NCBI GenBank assembly: GCA_030427595.1
Contig: JAUIBX010000011.1
Location: forward strand, 1 to 36,370
Reading direction: 5' to 3'
DNA from: Bacteriovoracia bacterium
GTDB taxonomy: Bacteria > Bdellovibrionota > Bacteriovoracia > Bacteriovoracales > Bacteriovoracaceae
Length of the DNA stretch: 36,370 nt
In this document: piece by piece, positions 24,078-31,894 of the stretch
How positions within the stretch are numbered: the first letter of the stretch is position 1
Layout of the letters: every line of letters begins with the position of its first letter
Translations under genes and position numbers: made by a program
Notes under the pieces: generated by a model
Told to the model about the DNA's origin: nothing
The model's input: only the letters and a program-made list of their open reading frames with translations
Database searches by the model: none

Positions 24078-25595
24078 ATGCCAATTTTTCAAAATATGAC
24101 CAAGGCCGACGCCAAAATTGAAATCCTATCTGGTCTAACGGTTGCCCTCGCTCTGGTGCCGGAAGCCGTGGCCTTTGCCTTTGTAGCGGGAGTTGAACCT
24201 CTCGTGGGCCTCTATGCTGCTTTTATGGTGTGTTTGATTACCTCTATTTTTGGAGGCCGACCCGGCATGATTTCTGGAGCTACGGGAGCTCTTGCTGTGG
24301 TGATGGTGACTTTGGTGGCCAGTCACGGCGTTCAGTACCTCTTTATGACTGTTATTTTAATGGGGATTCTTCAAGTTATTATGGGTTTACTAAAACTTGG
24401 AAAATTTATTCGTCTCGTACCGGAGCCTGTGATCTTAGGCTTTGTGAATGGTCTCGCCATTGTGATCTTCTTGGCCCAGCTTGGTCAGTTTAAAGACCCT
24501 GCTACTCAAAGCTGGTTGCCGGCAGCGAGCCTTATGACCATGCTTGGTCTTATTGCCGTTACCATGGTGATTATTATTTTTCTTCCCCGTCTTACTAAGT
24601 CATTCCCCTCATCATTGGCCGCGATTCTCTTTGTCTCTGCGGTGACTATTCTCTTTAAGGTGGACACCAAGACCGTAGGGGATTTGGCCAGCATTAAAGG
24701 GGGCTTTCCTGTTTTTGCTATCCCTGATGTTCCCTTTAGCATGGAAACTCTTAAAATTATTTTTCCCTATGCTCTCATTTTGGCTGGGATTGGCTTAATT
24801 GAGTCCCTCCTTACTCTGACTTTAGTTGATGAGTTGACCGAGACCAGGGGAAATAGTAATCGCGAGTGTGTGGCCCAAGGAGCGGCCAATATCGTCACAG
24901 GTTTCTTTGGGGGCATGGGTGGTTGTGCGATGATTGGCCAAAGTATTATTAATGTTACGAGTGGGGCGCGCGGCCGCTTATCTGGAATTACCGCTGGCAT
25001 TTGCCTTCTCTCTTTTATTCTCTTTGGCTCAAGCCTTATTGAGATGATCCCTGTTGCTGCTCTCGTTGGGGTGATGTTTATGGTCTGTTACGGCACCTTT
25101 GAGTGGACCAGCTTTAAGTACCTTTCGCGTATGCCAAAATCGGATGCCTTTGTTTTGATCTTGGTTTCAGGTATGACTGTCGCCTTTGACCTGGCCATCG
25201 CAGTTATTGTGGGTGTGATCTTTTCGGCCCTTGTCTTTGCCTGGCAATCGGCCACACGGATTCGAGCGCGAAAGACTGTCCTTGAAAGTGGGGAGAAACT
25301 CTACGAAATTTGGGGACCTCTTTTCTTTGCTTCAACTTCTGTTTTTCAGGAAAAATTCACTCCACAAGAGGACCCTGAACAGGTGATTGTGGATTTTGCT
25401 GAATCACGTATTGCCGATCATAGTGGGATTGAGGCGGTTCAAAAACTCACTCAGCGTTATGAAAAGCTTGGCAAGAAGGTGCGTCTACGTCACCTCAGTC
25501 CAGACTGTCGCCGTCTCCTTGATAAGGCCAGTGCTATGATCGAGGTGAATATTGAAGAAGATCCTCATTATGCAGTCGTCACAGATAGTATTTAA
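24078..25595 (+). CDS. SulP-family anion transporter with STAS domain
   Basis: About 505 residues. Inner-membrane SLC26/SulP protein, probably transporting sulfate or bicarbonate. Seen: KIEILSGLTVALALVPEAVA (start of the transmembrane core), FAFVAGVEPLVGLYAAFMV, GRPGMISGATGALAVVMVTL (the core anion-binding loop), NRECVAQGAANIVTGFFGGM, then about ten or more hydrophobic segments and a C-terminal STAS domain (about 400-505; QVIVDFAESRIADHSGIEAV). The ATG at 24078 has AGGAAC upstream; the frame is open further up to 24012 but without signal. A 170-base AT-rich gap precedes it. Converges with the next gene, 1 base apart. Confidence 0.92.
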   Translation: MPIFQNMTKADAKIEILSGLTVALALVPEAVAFAFVAGVEPLVGLYAAFMVCLITSIFGGRPGMISGATGALAVVMVTLVASHGVQYLFMTVILMGILQVIMGLLKLGKFIRLVPEPVILGFVNGLAIVIFLAQLGQFKDPATQSWLPAASLMTMLGLIAVTMVIIIFLPRLTKSFPSSLAAILFVSAVTILFKVDTKTVGDLASIKGGFPVFAIPDVPFSMETLKIIFPYALILAGIGLIESLLTLTLVDELTETRGNSNRECVAQGAANIVTGFFGGMGGCAMIGQSIINVTSGARGRLSGITAGICLLSFILFGSSLIEMIPVAALVGVMFMVCYGTFEWTSFKYLSRMPKSDAFVLILVSGMTVAFDLAIAVIVGVIFSALVFAWQSATRIRARKTVLESGEKLYEIWGPLFFASTSVFQEKFTPQEDPEQVIVDFAESRIADHSGIEAVQKLTQRYEKLGKKVRLRHLSPDCRRLLDKASAMIEVNIEEDPHYAVVTDSI

Positions 25596-25596
25596 A

Positions 25597-26289
25597 TTAG
25601 GGAATTTCCCACGGGGAGGTGACCATGAGAAGGTCATTCTTCCCGTAACTTTGTCTTAGCTCGCCAAGATCATACCCATAGAACTTTGCCGTCAAAAGCA
25701 GGTCGTTTTGTTGCTGTACTGCGCTCTCTTCGGCGTCATTTAAGTAACGTTTGTTGAAGCTTGCTGCCATCTCCGTAAAGTATTCTGGAGAAATTAAACT
25801 GTCTTTGGCGTGACTAAATTCATGATAAATGATGACGGCCGGACTGACTCGGCCATCTTCCTCATAAGGACCTTTTCCTAGGTAACCTTCTCGGTAGTAC
25901 ATAATCGCCCCTTGAAGAGGATGGGCAATCAAAATGCCACCAATATCTTGAAGAGGAATAAGCTCACCGGTTTGATCAAAAATAACTTTTTGAAGGTGAT
26001 CACGATTCTTTGCCGTGGGCATCGTAAAGCTTGGTAGGGTGGTCGATATATAGGTGCATTCCCTTTCTAAAATCGCGGCCTCGTTGGTCCATAGGATAAC
26101 TTTCGAGCTTTCAACGATGTAGCGAACAGATCCATTGGGTCCCATGAATTGGGTGAGCTTTTCAATGACATCTTCTTTTAATGAAATAGTGTCATCAAAG
26201 GCAGGGTAGATCACTTTAGCCTGATTTGGTGCTATGGAGACGAGAAGGAGAACGCAAAGGCTTAGAATATAGTTTTTGATCGATTTCAT
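25597..26289 (-). CDS. Exported putative zinc metallopeptidase (HExxH)
   Basis: About 230 residues with a signal peptide (IKNYILSLCVLLLVSIAPNQ). The motif YHEFSHAKD (HExxH) is followed about 30 residues later by NDAEESAVQQQND, a Glu-containing helix fitting the third zinc ligand as in M91/NleD-like and related proteases. The rest is not recognised; the N-terminal 100 residues contain one cysteine (ERECTYIS). It would act in the periplasm or be secreted; the substrate is unknown. ATG at 26289 chosen; a GTG two codons earlier is possible. It is convergent with the SulP gene. Confidence 0.6.
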   Translation of the reverse strand: MKSIKNYILSLCVLLLVSIAPNQAKVIYPAFDDTISLKEDVIEKLTQFMGPNGSVRYIVESSKVILWTNEAAILERECTYISTTLPSFTMPTAKNRDHLQKVIFDQTGELIPLQDIGGILIAHPLQGAIMYYREGYLGKGPYEEDGRVSPAVIIYHEFSHAKDSLISPEYFTEMAASFNKRYLNDAEESAVQQQNDLLLTAKFYGYDLGELRQSYGKNDLLMVTSPWEIP

Positions 26290-26437
26290 GGTCACAAGCT
26301 AGAAAGAATTCACCTATATGCGAAGGAAAAGATGTGAGATTGTGAAAATTTCAGGATTTTTGATAAATCTCAACTTTATTTATAAAGTAAGTATCGAATA
26401 ATAGGTAGCATAGAACTTTCTCTAAGAGGAACACCTG

Positions 26438-26905
26438 ATGAAAGAAGAATTCATGGCCGAGGCCATTCAAATTAGTAAGGAAAAGATGTTGGCCGGTGAG
26501 GGGGGACCCTTTGGCGCGGTTATTGTTAAAGACGGAAAAGTGGTGGCCCGTGGGTGGAATAAAGTGACCAGCTCCAACGATCCCACTGCGCACGCTGAAG
26601 TTGTGGCCATTAGAGAGGCCTGCCAGAGTCTTGAAAACTTTAACCTTGAAGGTTGTACGATTTATACATCTTGTGAGCCTTGTCCAATGTGTTTGGCCTC
26701 AATTTATTGGGCACGTATTGATGAGATTTACTATGCCAATACCCGCGACGATGCCGCCGCCATCGATTTTGATGATGAATTTCTCTACCGAGAAATTGCA
26801 ACGCCTATTGAAAAGAGACAAATTCCTACCAAGCAAGTCCTAAGAGATGAGGCGCAAAAAGTCTTTAAGATGTGGCAAGAGAAGGACGACAAAATTCCTT
26901 ATTAA
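26438..26905 (+). CDS. Nucleoside/base deaminase, guanine deaminase-like
   Basis: 155 residues of the cytidine/deoxycytidylate deaminase fold. Seen: HAEVVAIREAC (zinc ligand His and catalytic Glu) and SCEPCPMCLASIYWAR (two Cys ligands). The tail with DDAAAIDFDDEFLYREIATP and EKRQIP matches the domain-swapped bacterial guanine deaminases more than tRNA adenosine deaminase (TadA), which makes guanine to xanthine deamination likely. AGAGGAA lies upstream of the ATG. It stands alone between the HExxH gene and a small gene. Confidence 0.88.
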   Translation: MKEEFMAEAIQISKEKMLAGEGGPFGAVIVKDGKVVARGWNKVTSSNDPTAHAEVVAIREACQSLENFNLEGCTIYTSCEPCPMCLASIYWARIDEIYYANTRDDAAAIDFDDEFLYREIATPIEKRQIPTKQVLRDEAQKVFKMWQEKDDKIPY

Positions 26906-26980
26906 CGTTCTCTTTCGGCTTAGCCAAACTCACCCAATATTATGATCCAGCTCATCTTATTTTTGTTATAACGCTCTTAA

Positions 26981-26986
26981 TATAAT
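26981..26986 (+). promoter_or_regulatory. Possible -10 box for the small helical protein gene
   Basis: TATAAT 28 bases upstream of the ATG at 27014, with a good ribosome site (AGGAGG) in between; the -35 region is T-rich without a clear TTGACA match. Confidence 0.4.
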
Positions 26987-27013
26987 TTCAGAAGCTAAGG
27001 TCAGGAGGTCGTT

Positions 27014-27265
27014 ATGAAAGACTTTGAAAGCATGGTTAAAAATCTAGAGCAATCCCGCGACGAGCTTAAGCTTCAGGCCCATCTCTTTAATGCTGAAGTT
27101 AAGGATGAATGGGACCAGCTTGAGAATAAGTGGGAGCACTTTGCCAGTGAAGTAAGACCGGCCATTAGAGCTGCCGGTGAGGCTAAAGAGAATATTAGCG
27201 AGGCCAATAAGCTCCTTATGGAAGAAATCCGTGAAGGTTTTAAAAAGGTAAAGGCTAAACTCTAG
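27014..27265 (+). CDS. Small soluble helical protein of unknown function
   Basis: 83 residues, highly charged and probably all helical with heptad-like spacing (LEQSRDELKLQAHLFNAEVK, DQLENKWEHFASEV). No signal peptide or membrane segment. A very good ribosome binding site (AGGAGG, 5 bases before the ATG) and its own TATAAT-like box argue for real, strong expression. It recalls small stress-type coiled proteins, but no family can be named. A long hairpin follows directly. Confidence 0.75.
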   Translation: MKDFESMVKNLEQSRDELKLQAHLFNAEVKDEWDQLENKWEHFASEVRPAIRAAGEAKENISEANKLLMEEIREGFKKVKAKL

Positions 27266-27272
27266 TATTTTA

Positions 27273-27321
27273 GGCGGGAGTTTATTAGGTGAGTTGGAGA
27301 CAAATTCCTTAAACTCCCGCC
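27273..27321 (+). terminator. Long-stem hairpin after the small helical protein gene
   Basis: GGCGGGAGTTTA (27273-27284) and TAAACTCCCGCC (27310-27321) are perfect 12-base arms with a 25-base loop. The U-run after it is weak (tcttctctttt), so it may terminate or protect the 3' end of the mRNA. Confidence 0.55.
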
Positions 27322-27374
27322 GAAGTCTTCTCTTTTAGTTCATCAAAATTTCATGTCATGCTACAATTTTAGGC

Positions 27375-28112
27375 ATGAGTTCCGTAATCATTCTGCAACT
27401 ACTCAACATCATTTTCTCTTTGGGCCTATTCTACGCTCTTTATAAAGTTTATCGACGAATGGTGATCCAAAATACTATCAATACTGATAATACGATCTCT
27501 CAAGTGGAGTCCATTCTCAATTTTCATCGTCAACTGGATTCAAAGCCAACCGTTCCTTCTACTCGTGGTTGGGCTGCCTCAGGTGATTTTCTGGTTCATC
27601 TGATTCATATCTTTGAAGAGAGAAGCCCGGAAAATATTATTGAATGTAGTAGTGGCTTGAGTACCTTAACACTGGCTTCAGCCGTCGCCAGAAGGGGAAG
27701 CGGTCATGTCTACAGTTTAGAACATGACGAGTTCTTTGTTGATAAGACCCGTGGACTCTTAAAAAAACACGGATTAGAAAAATACGCCACAGTGATTCAT
27801 GCCCCTTTAAAAGAGCTCAAGCTCAATGGTTGGCATGGCACATGGTATGACTTTTCCCAATTACCACAAGATTTTAAAATCGATATGTTAGTCGTTGATG
27901 GACCACCGACAAGTAACTCTGATTGTGCTCGTTATCCTGCAGTGCCAGTTCTCCTTGATCGCTTATCTGCTGGGGCCATGATTGCACTAGATGATGCTGA
28001 TAGAGAGGAAGAGCAGTTGGCCGTCAAAAGATGGAAAGATCAGTATAAGAACTTGAAACAGCGGCCCTTCTTTCACTCCGAAAAGGGAACTGCTGTTTTG
28101 GCCCTCGAATAA
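27375..28112 (+). CDS. Membrane-anchored SAM-dependent methyltransferase
   Basis: 245 residues. One N-terminal membrane helix (VIILQLLNIIFSLGLFYALY) then a class I methyltransferase fold: IIECSSGLSTLTLASAVAR (motif I region with the SAM-binding Glu/Gly), GHVYSLEHDEFFVDKTRGLL (acidic residue at the end of strand 2), IDMLVVDGPP (motif IV) and AMIALDDADREEE. It is of the Methyltransf_24 type, often found in surface polysaccharide clusters; a sugar or lipid-linked glycan is the likely substrate, inferred from the following glycosyltransferase gene 6 bases on. Confidence 0.8.
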   Translation: MSSVIILQLLNIIFSLGLFYALYKVYRRMVIQNTINTDNTISQVESILNFHRQLDSKPTVPSTRGWAASGDFLVHLIHIFEERSPENIIECSSGLSTLTLASAVARRGSGHVYSLEHDEFFVDKTRGLLKKHGLEKYATVIHAPLKELKLNGWHGTWYDFSQLPQDFKIDMLVVDGPPTSNSDCARYPAVPVLLDRLSAGAMIALDDADREEEQLAVKRWKDQYKNLKQRPFFHSEKGTAVLALE

Positions 28113-28118
28113 TTTCTG

Positions 28119-29384
28119 ATGACCCGTAAAAAACTACTTCTTTTGGCCTATGCTTTTCCGCCTCACACGGGAGGGGGAGTGCAAAGACCTCTTAAATTTA
28201 GTAAGTACTTGCCCCAGTTCGGTTGGAAATCCATAGTAGTCAGCTCTAGGGAAATTCCCTACCAAAAAGAAGACCCCAGTCTTTTGAGTGAAACCTCAAA
28301 AGTTGACGTGTATCGAGTTCAGCCATTCTATGTGGCGAGACCCACAAAGAATTTTTTTTTAAAGGGAATTAATCTTCTCTTTAAGGCCATCAGAGCATTC
28401 TATGTATCAAATTTTGAGTGGGTTATCTCTGCTTATATTGAAGCCTGTAGAGTCGTTGAAAAAGAAAGACCTCAATGTATCCTGGCCACAGGCAATCCCT
28501 TTGGTAGTTTCTTTATAGGTGCTCGACTTAGAAAGAAGTATGGGGTCCCCCTAATCCTTGACTATCGTGATTCCTGGTCCTTTTCTGAGTATGAGTGGGC
28601 AAATGGATTTTTGACCAGAGCATGTGCAAGATTTTGGGAGAAGAGAATTTTGAGCCATGCTGATCACGTTATTGTTGTTAAGCCAAAAATGATCAATGAG
28701 TTGAAAATTTTATGTTCAAATATTGAAGAAAAGGTGAGTCTTATCACCAATGGCTTTGATGATGAGGACTTTCAAAATTTGTCTAATAAAGATATTGGCT
28801 TTGATCAAAGTCACTTTAATATCGTTTTTACGGGAATCATGTGGCAACAGGCCGGTCATCAAAGTCCGCTTTCCTTTTTAAAGGCCTTACAAAGAGTTAT
28901 TAGGGAGAGTGATAAGAGAATTCGTTTTCATATCTTTGGTGATGTCGATGCTCACTATCGAGAGATGATTAAAGAATTTGACCTTGATGATACCATTATC
29001 TTTCATGGCTATGTTTCTCACGAAGAGGCCGTGAAAGCACAAGTCAAAGCCGACCTTCTCCTTCTTCTGGTTGAAAACGAAGAAGGACCTAAGGCGTCCG
29101 AAAAATATTCAGGAATTATTCCAGGGAAACTTTTTGAATATCTTGGTTCAGGTACGCCTATGTTAACTATAGCGCCTCAGGAATCCTTTGAGTCTGAGCT
29201 AACCGTGAAATGTGGAGCTGGCTTAAGTGCACAGGCGAATAACCCTGAAGATGTCTACGATAAACTCAAAGCGATCGCTTCTAGTGACCTTAATCTAGAT
29301 AGGGATGAGGCCTTAATAAAAGAGTATTCAAGAGTTCAGCTTACTGAGTGTCTAGTTAAAGTTCTTTCTAAGTTTGGTGCTTAG
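28119..29384 (+). CDS. Glycosyltransferase family 4 protein
   Basis: 421 residues, GT-B fold. Seen: LLLAYAFPPHTGGGVQRPLK (N-terminal donor/acceptor loop of GT4), LILDYRDSWSFSEYEWANGF, VIVVKPKMINEL, VSLITNGFDDEDF (junction of the two domains), FNIVFTGIM and, at the C-terminal domain, GIIPGKLFEYLGSGTPMLTI with the conserved Glu-x7-Glu type region. Cytoplasmic or peripheral membrane enzyme adding a sugar to a surface glycan. It follows the methyltransferase closely and converges with the flippase gene with 4 bases overlap. Confidence 0.93.
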   Translation: MTRKKLLLLAYAFPPHTGGGVQRPLKFSKYLPQFGWKSIVVSSREIPYQKEDPSLLSETSKVDVYRVQPFYVARPTKNFFLKGINLLFKAIRAFYVSNFEWVISAYIEACRVVEKERPQCILATGNPFGSFFIGARLRKKYGVPLILDYRDSWSFSEYEWANGFLTRACARFWEKRILSHADHVIVVKPKMINELKILCSNIEEKVSLITNGFDDEDFQNLSNKDIGFDQSHFNIVFTGIMWQQAGHQSPLSFLKALQRVIRESDKRIRFHIFGDVDAHYREMIKEFDLDDTIIFHGYVSHEEAVKAQVKADLLLLLVENEEGPKASEKYSGIIPGKLFEYLGSGTPMLTIAPQESFESELTVKCGAGLSAQANNPEDVYDKLKAIASSDLNLDRDEALIKEYSRVQLTECLVKVLSKFGA

Positions 29385-30838
29385 ATCTTCGGTTTCTTAA
29401 AAATAAAAATATCTTCTAGTGTTAAGAGCTTGAAGAGCACAGTGATCACCAGATAGATCACAGAGTAAAAAACGAAGGCGCTTATAAGTAAAAGAAGATC
29501 ATTTTGAATACTAAGTCCCATTCTCATGACGGCATAGGTTAGGGCTCCTACTCCAAGAGCAATGGAGAGATTGAGGATGAGTCCTTTAAAGGGAAGCACA
29601 TTAAAAAATGTGGTCTTCAGGAGCTTTGCCGATCTTCCTAAGAGTAAGAGAATATAGATAAAATTCACCAAGACCGTTGAATAGGCCGGCCCTAGGAAAC
29701 CAAAGTTTTCTATAAAGATGTAGTTGAAAAGTACATTTAGGGTGAAGCTAAGAGCTGCCAAATAAAGGTGCCATTTCAGGTCACCAAAGACCAAAAGGAA
29801 GGTCGAATATTGCGTAAACCTAAAGACAAAGGTGAGGAGGTAGAGCCTGAAGATATCAGCACTTTCAATGTATTTAGAAGAGAACATGGTCTGAATCACT
29901 TCGGGGGCGAAAATATAAAGGAAGACAAAGGCCGGGAATATAACGAGAGAGAGTTTCTTACAAACATGATTCCAAAGATTAATCATACTTTCGTACTTTC
30001 CTTCTTCATTAAGAGAAACCAGTCGTGGAAAGAGCACCAGCATTGAGGAATGAAGAAGAATTGAGCTAATAGGAATGTGAACCGCCCCATTGTTGAAGAC
30101 GGCGTATTTTTCTACTGAGTAGTAGGAGACAATAAAATACTTATCAACAAAGCTACTGTAGGTTGCGATAAGTGAGGTCACTCCTAAGGAGAAGAAGTAC
30201 TGAATGAAGGCATTTACCTTTTCTTTAGTAATGGTGATAGAGTCGTGACGGTAGTGATAGAGAAAGGCCAAGACATAGAGTAGCCATTCAATCGCAACAC
30301 CTGTAACGATCCACTTAAAAACAATGCCAATATCTCCATAAAGAAGAACTGGTACGATGGAAGAAACTAAAATAATGAGTGATGTCGTTATTGATGAAAT
30401 ACCAGAAAGAAGAGCCTTCTTCTTGGCAACAAAGTAGACATATTTAAAACCAATAGAAAGATAGAAGAAGGGATAAAAAGCAAATGTTTTGAGATAGGGT
30501 TCAATGCCTGGATTGTTGAGAAGAGCGGCAATCTGTTGCGCGCCAAAGTACATGGTGCTTGAAGCAATAATGGCCAAGATTGAGATGAGAAAGTTCGCCA
30601 TAAAGAGAATGGTCTTCTCATCTTCACCTTGACCTTTAGAAATAAAATAATTGATTGCGCCGTTAACGCCCATAACGATAAAGGGCGAAATGGAATTAAA
30701 TACCAGCCAGATTTGCTTATAAGTACCATACTCTTTTTGCGTAAGGGTATGGCTTAAAATCATTGCACTTACAATAACAGTAGAGCTGGTCAGTAAGCTG
30801 GCCAGGGAAATGATAAAAGTCTGAGCTGAAAGGCGCAT
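29381..30838 (-). CDS. Polysaccharide flippase, Wzx/MATE-like (MOP superfamily)
   Basis: 485 residues with about 12-14 hydrophobic segments. The N-terminus holds LSAQTFIISLASLLTSSTVI and ILSHTLTQKEYGTYKQIWLV, the latter typical of the Polysacc_synt family (a Tyr-Gly-Thr/Leu motif after the first helix). It would flip lipid-linked oligosaccharides across the inner membrane, fitting the convergent glycosyltransferase/methyltransferase pair. The start at 30838 is ATG. A heptanucleotide array lies 103 bases upstream of it. Confidence 0.9.
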   Translation of the reverse strand: MRLSAQTFIISLASLLTSSTVIVSAMILSHTLTQKEYGTYKQIWLVFNSISPFIVMGVNGAINYFISKGQGEDEKTILFMANFLISILAIIASSTMYFGAQQIAALLNNPGIEPYLKTFAFYPFFYLSIGFKYVYFVAKKKALLSGISSITTSLIILVSSIVPVLLYGDIGIVFKWIVTGVAIEWLLYVLAFLYHYRHDSITITKEKVNAFIQYFFSLGVTSLIATYSSFVDKYFIVSYYSVEKYAVFNNGAVHIPISSILLHSSMLVLFPRLVSLNEEGKYESMINLWNHVCKKLSLVIFPAFVFLYIFAPEVIQTMFSSKYIESADIFRLYLLTFVFRFTQYSTFLLVFGDLKWHLYLAALSFTLNVLFNYIFIENFGFLGPAYSTVLVNFIYILLLLGRSAKLLKTTFFNVLPFKGLILNLSIALGVGALTYAVMRMGLSIQNDLLLLISAFVFYSVIYLVITVLFKLLTLEDIFIFKKPKI

Positions 30839-30940
30839 ATGTCTATTATGCTCACAATTGACCTACCTGCCCATCAATTTCAAGGAGTTTGTAAGACGAA
30901 TAAATTACTTGAATTAAGAACTAGGTTAAGTATTCTCCGG

Positions 30941-31025
30941 CTACCTGCTACCTGCTACCTGCTACCTGCTACCTGCTACCTGCTACCTGCTACCTGCTAC
31001 CTGCTACCTGTAACCCGTCTACCTG
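30941..31025. repeat. Heptanucleotide array 2 (CTACCTG x10)
   Basis: Ten exact CTACCTG units (30941-31010), then TAACCCG (31011-31017) and a last TCTACCTG (31018-31025). On the minus strand the array reads CAGGTAG repeats and starts with AACAGGTAG, in which TAG is the stop codon of the PilZ-like gene. Same CAGGT core as array 1, and both contain CGGGTTA variants. Confidence 0.95.
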
Positions 31026-31681
31026 TTCAAATACTCATCAATATCCTTTTCTGAAAAAATCTCAAGACCTAGTCTGAAACGGATGAAGTTAGGGTGTTTG
31101 GGATCAGGAGTATAAGCTGCTTTATTCCTAACAACAGCGATCTTATTGTCGAGGAAGCTCACATTTTGAGAGGCAATGGTGATAAATGAGCCTACCTCTG
31201 CCATATCAAAGAGACTGCGAGGAACACCTAAGGCCGCTCCTCTTTGACTAATGTCCAAAATTTTAACTTTCACTTCCTTACCTAGGCCGTCGAGTTTAAT
31301 GGTTGCCAAGTACGGAGAGTCTTGGCCAAGGTTTTTTCTCTCCTCACTCCGACCTTCTTGGATTTTCACAAATTTGGGAACTTTAATTTCAAGGCGAAAT
31401 GCATCTCGTTCTTGAATGGTAGTTTTGAAGAGGGTGGTTCTATGATTGGAATGGAAGTAGACGTAAGGAGTGGGACTAAGAAAAAATTTACGTACTTTAA
31501 AAGGCTTAAGTTGCACCTTATTTTCAACGAAGTCGACAGACTCCACTTTGGCAAAATTGACCTTGTGGATACTCGTGAGTTTTTGCCACAAACGGACTCT
31601 TGTATTGGAGTTTTTTAGGTTTTCAAGGATGGTTTTAATAAGGTCTCTATCTTCAAGATCGATTAAATCTTTTGAGCTCAT
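31019..31681 (-). CDS. PilZ-like domain protein (putative cyclic-di-GMP effector)
   Basis: 220 residues, soluble. The C-terminal half has the PilZ pattern: IQERDAFRLEIKVPKFVKI (region of the RxxxR arginines, here poorly kept) and KILDISQRGAALGVP, matching the D/N-x-S-x-x-G box, followed by FRLGLEIF. The N-terminal half (VRLWQKLTSIHKVNFAKVES) resembles YcgR-like N-domains. Because the RxxxR arginines are not clear, binding of cyclic-di-GMP is uncertain. The last codons (AAC AGG TAG) are part of the heptanucleotide array, so the end of the protein may vary with array changes. Confidence 0.75.
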   Translation of the reverse strand: MSSKDLIDLEDRDLIKTILENLKNSNTRVRLWQKLTSIHKVNFAKVESVDFVENKVQLKPFKVRKFFLSPTPYVYFHSNHRTTLFKTTIQERDAFRLEIKVPKFVKIQEGRSEERKNLGQDSPYLATIKLDGLGKEVKVKILDISQRGAALGVPRSLFDMAEVGSFITIASQNVSFLDNKIAVVRNKAAYTPDPKHPNFIRFRLGLEIFSEKDIDEYLNR

Positions 31682-31803
31682 ATTCCTCTACTCCAAAAAA
31701 GATTGTGGATGGGATTTGCCGATAGGCTAGTTTCCCATAAGTCCTTAATACAACGTATTTCAGTAACTTATCGCCTTTAAAGGGAATTTCTTGAGGCTTT
31801 TCT

Positions 31804-31821
31804 TGACCATAATATTGGTCA
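31804..31821. promoter_or_regulatory. Inverted repeat TGACCA-N6-TGGTCA in intergenic region
   Basis: Perfect 6-base arms around TAATAT, in the 213-base gap between the dsbD 3' end and the PilZ-like gene start. Could be an operator for the PilZ-like gene or part of a terminator for dsbD; no T-run follows on either strand, so operator is somewhat more likely. Nothing else is recognised in this gap. Confidence 0.35.
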
Positions 31822-31894
31822 GGGCCCTCTGATGAAGGGGTTATGGTTCATAGTTCACAGGATAGGAATCTAACTACTTTAATTTAGCTGTGAT

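Noticed and set aside
30941-31025. CRISPR array
   Set aside because: Units are 7 bases long with no spacers and no cas genes are nearby; these are simple tandem repeats.
30839-31054. Plus-strand frame through heptanucleotide array 2
   Set aside because: Mostly translated CTACCTG units (repeating LPATCYL), ending antisense to the PilZ-like gene; a by-product of the repeat.
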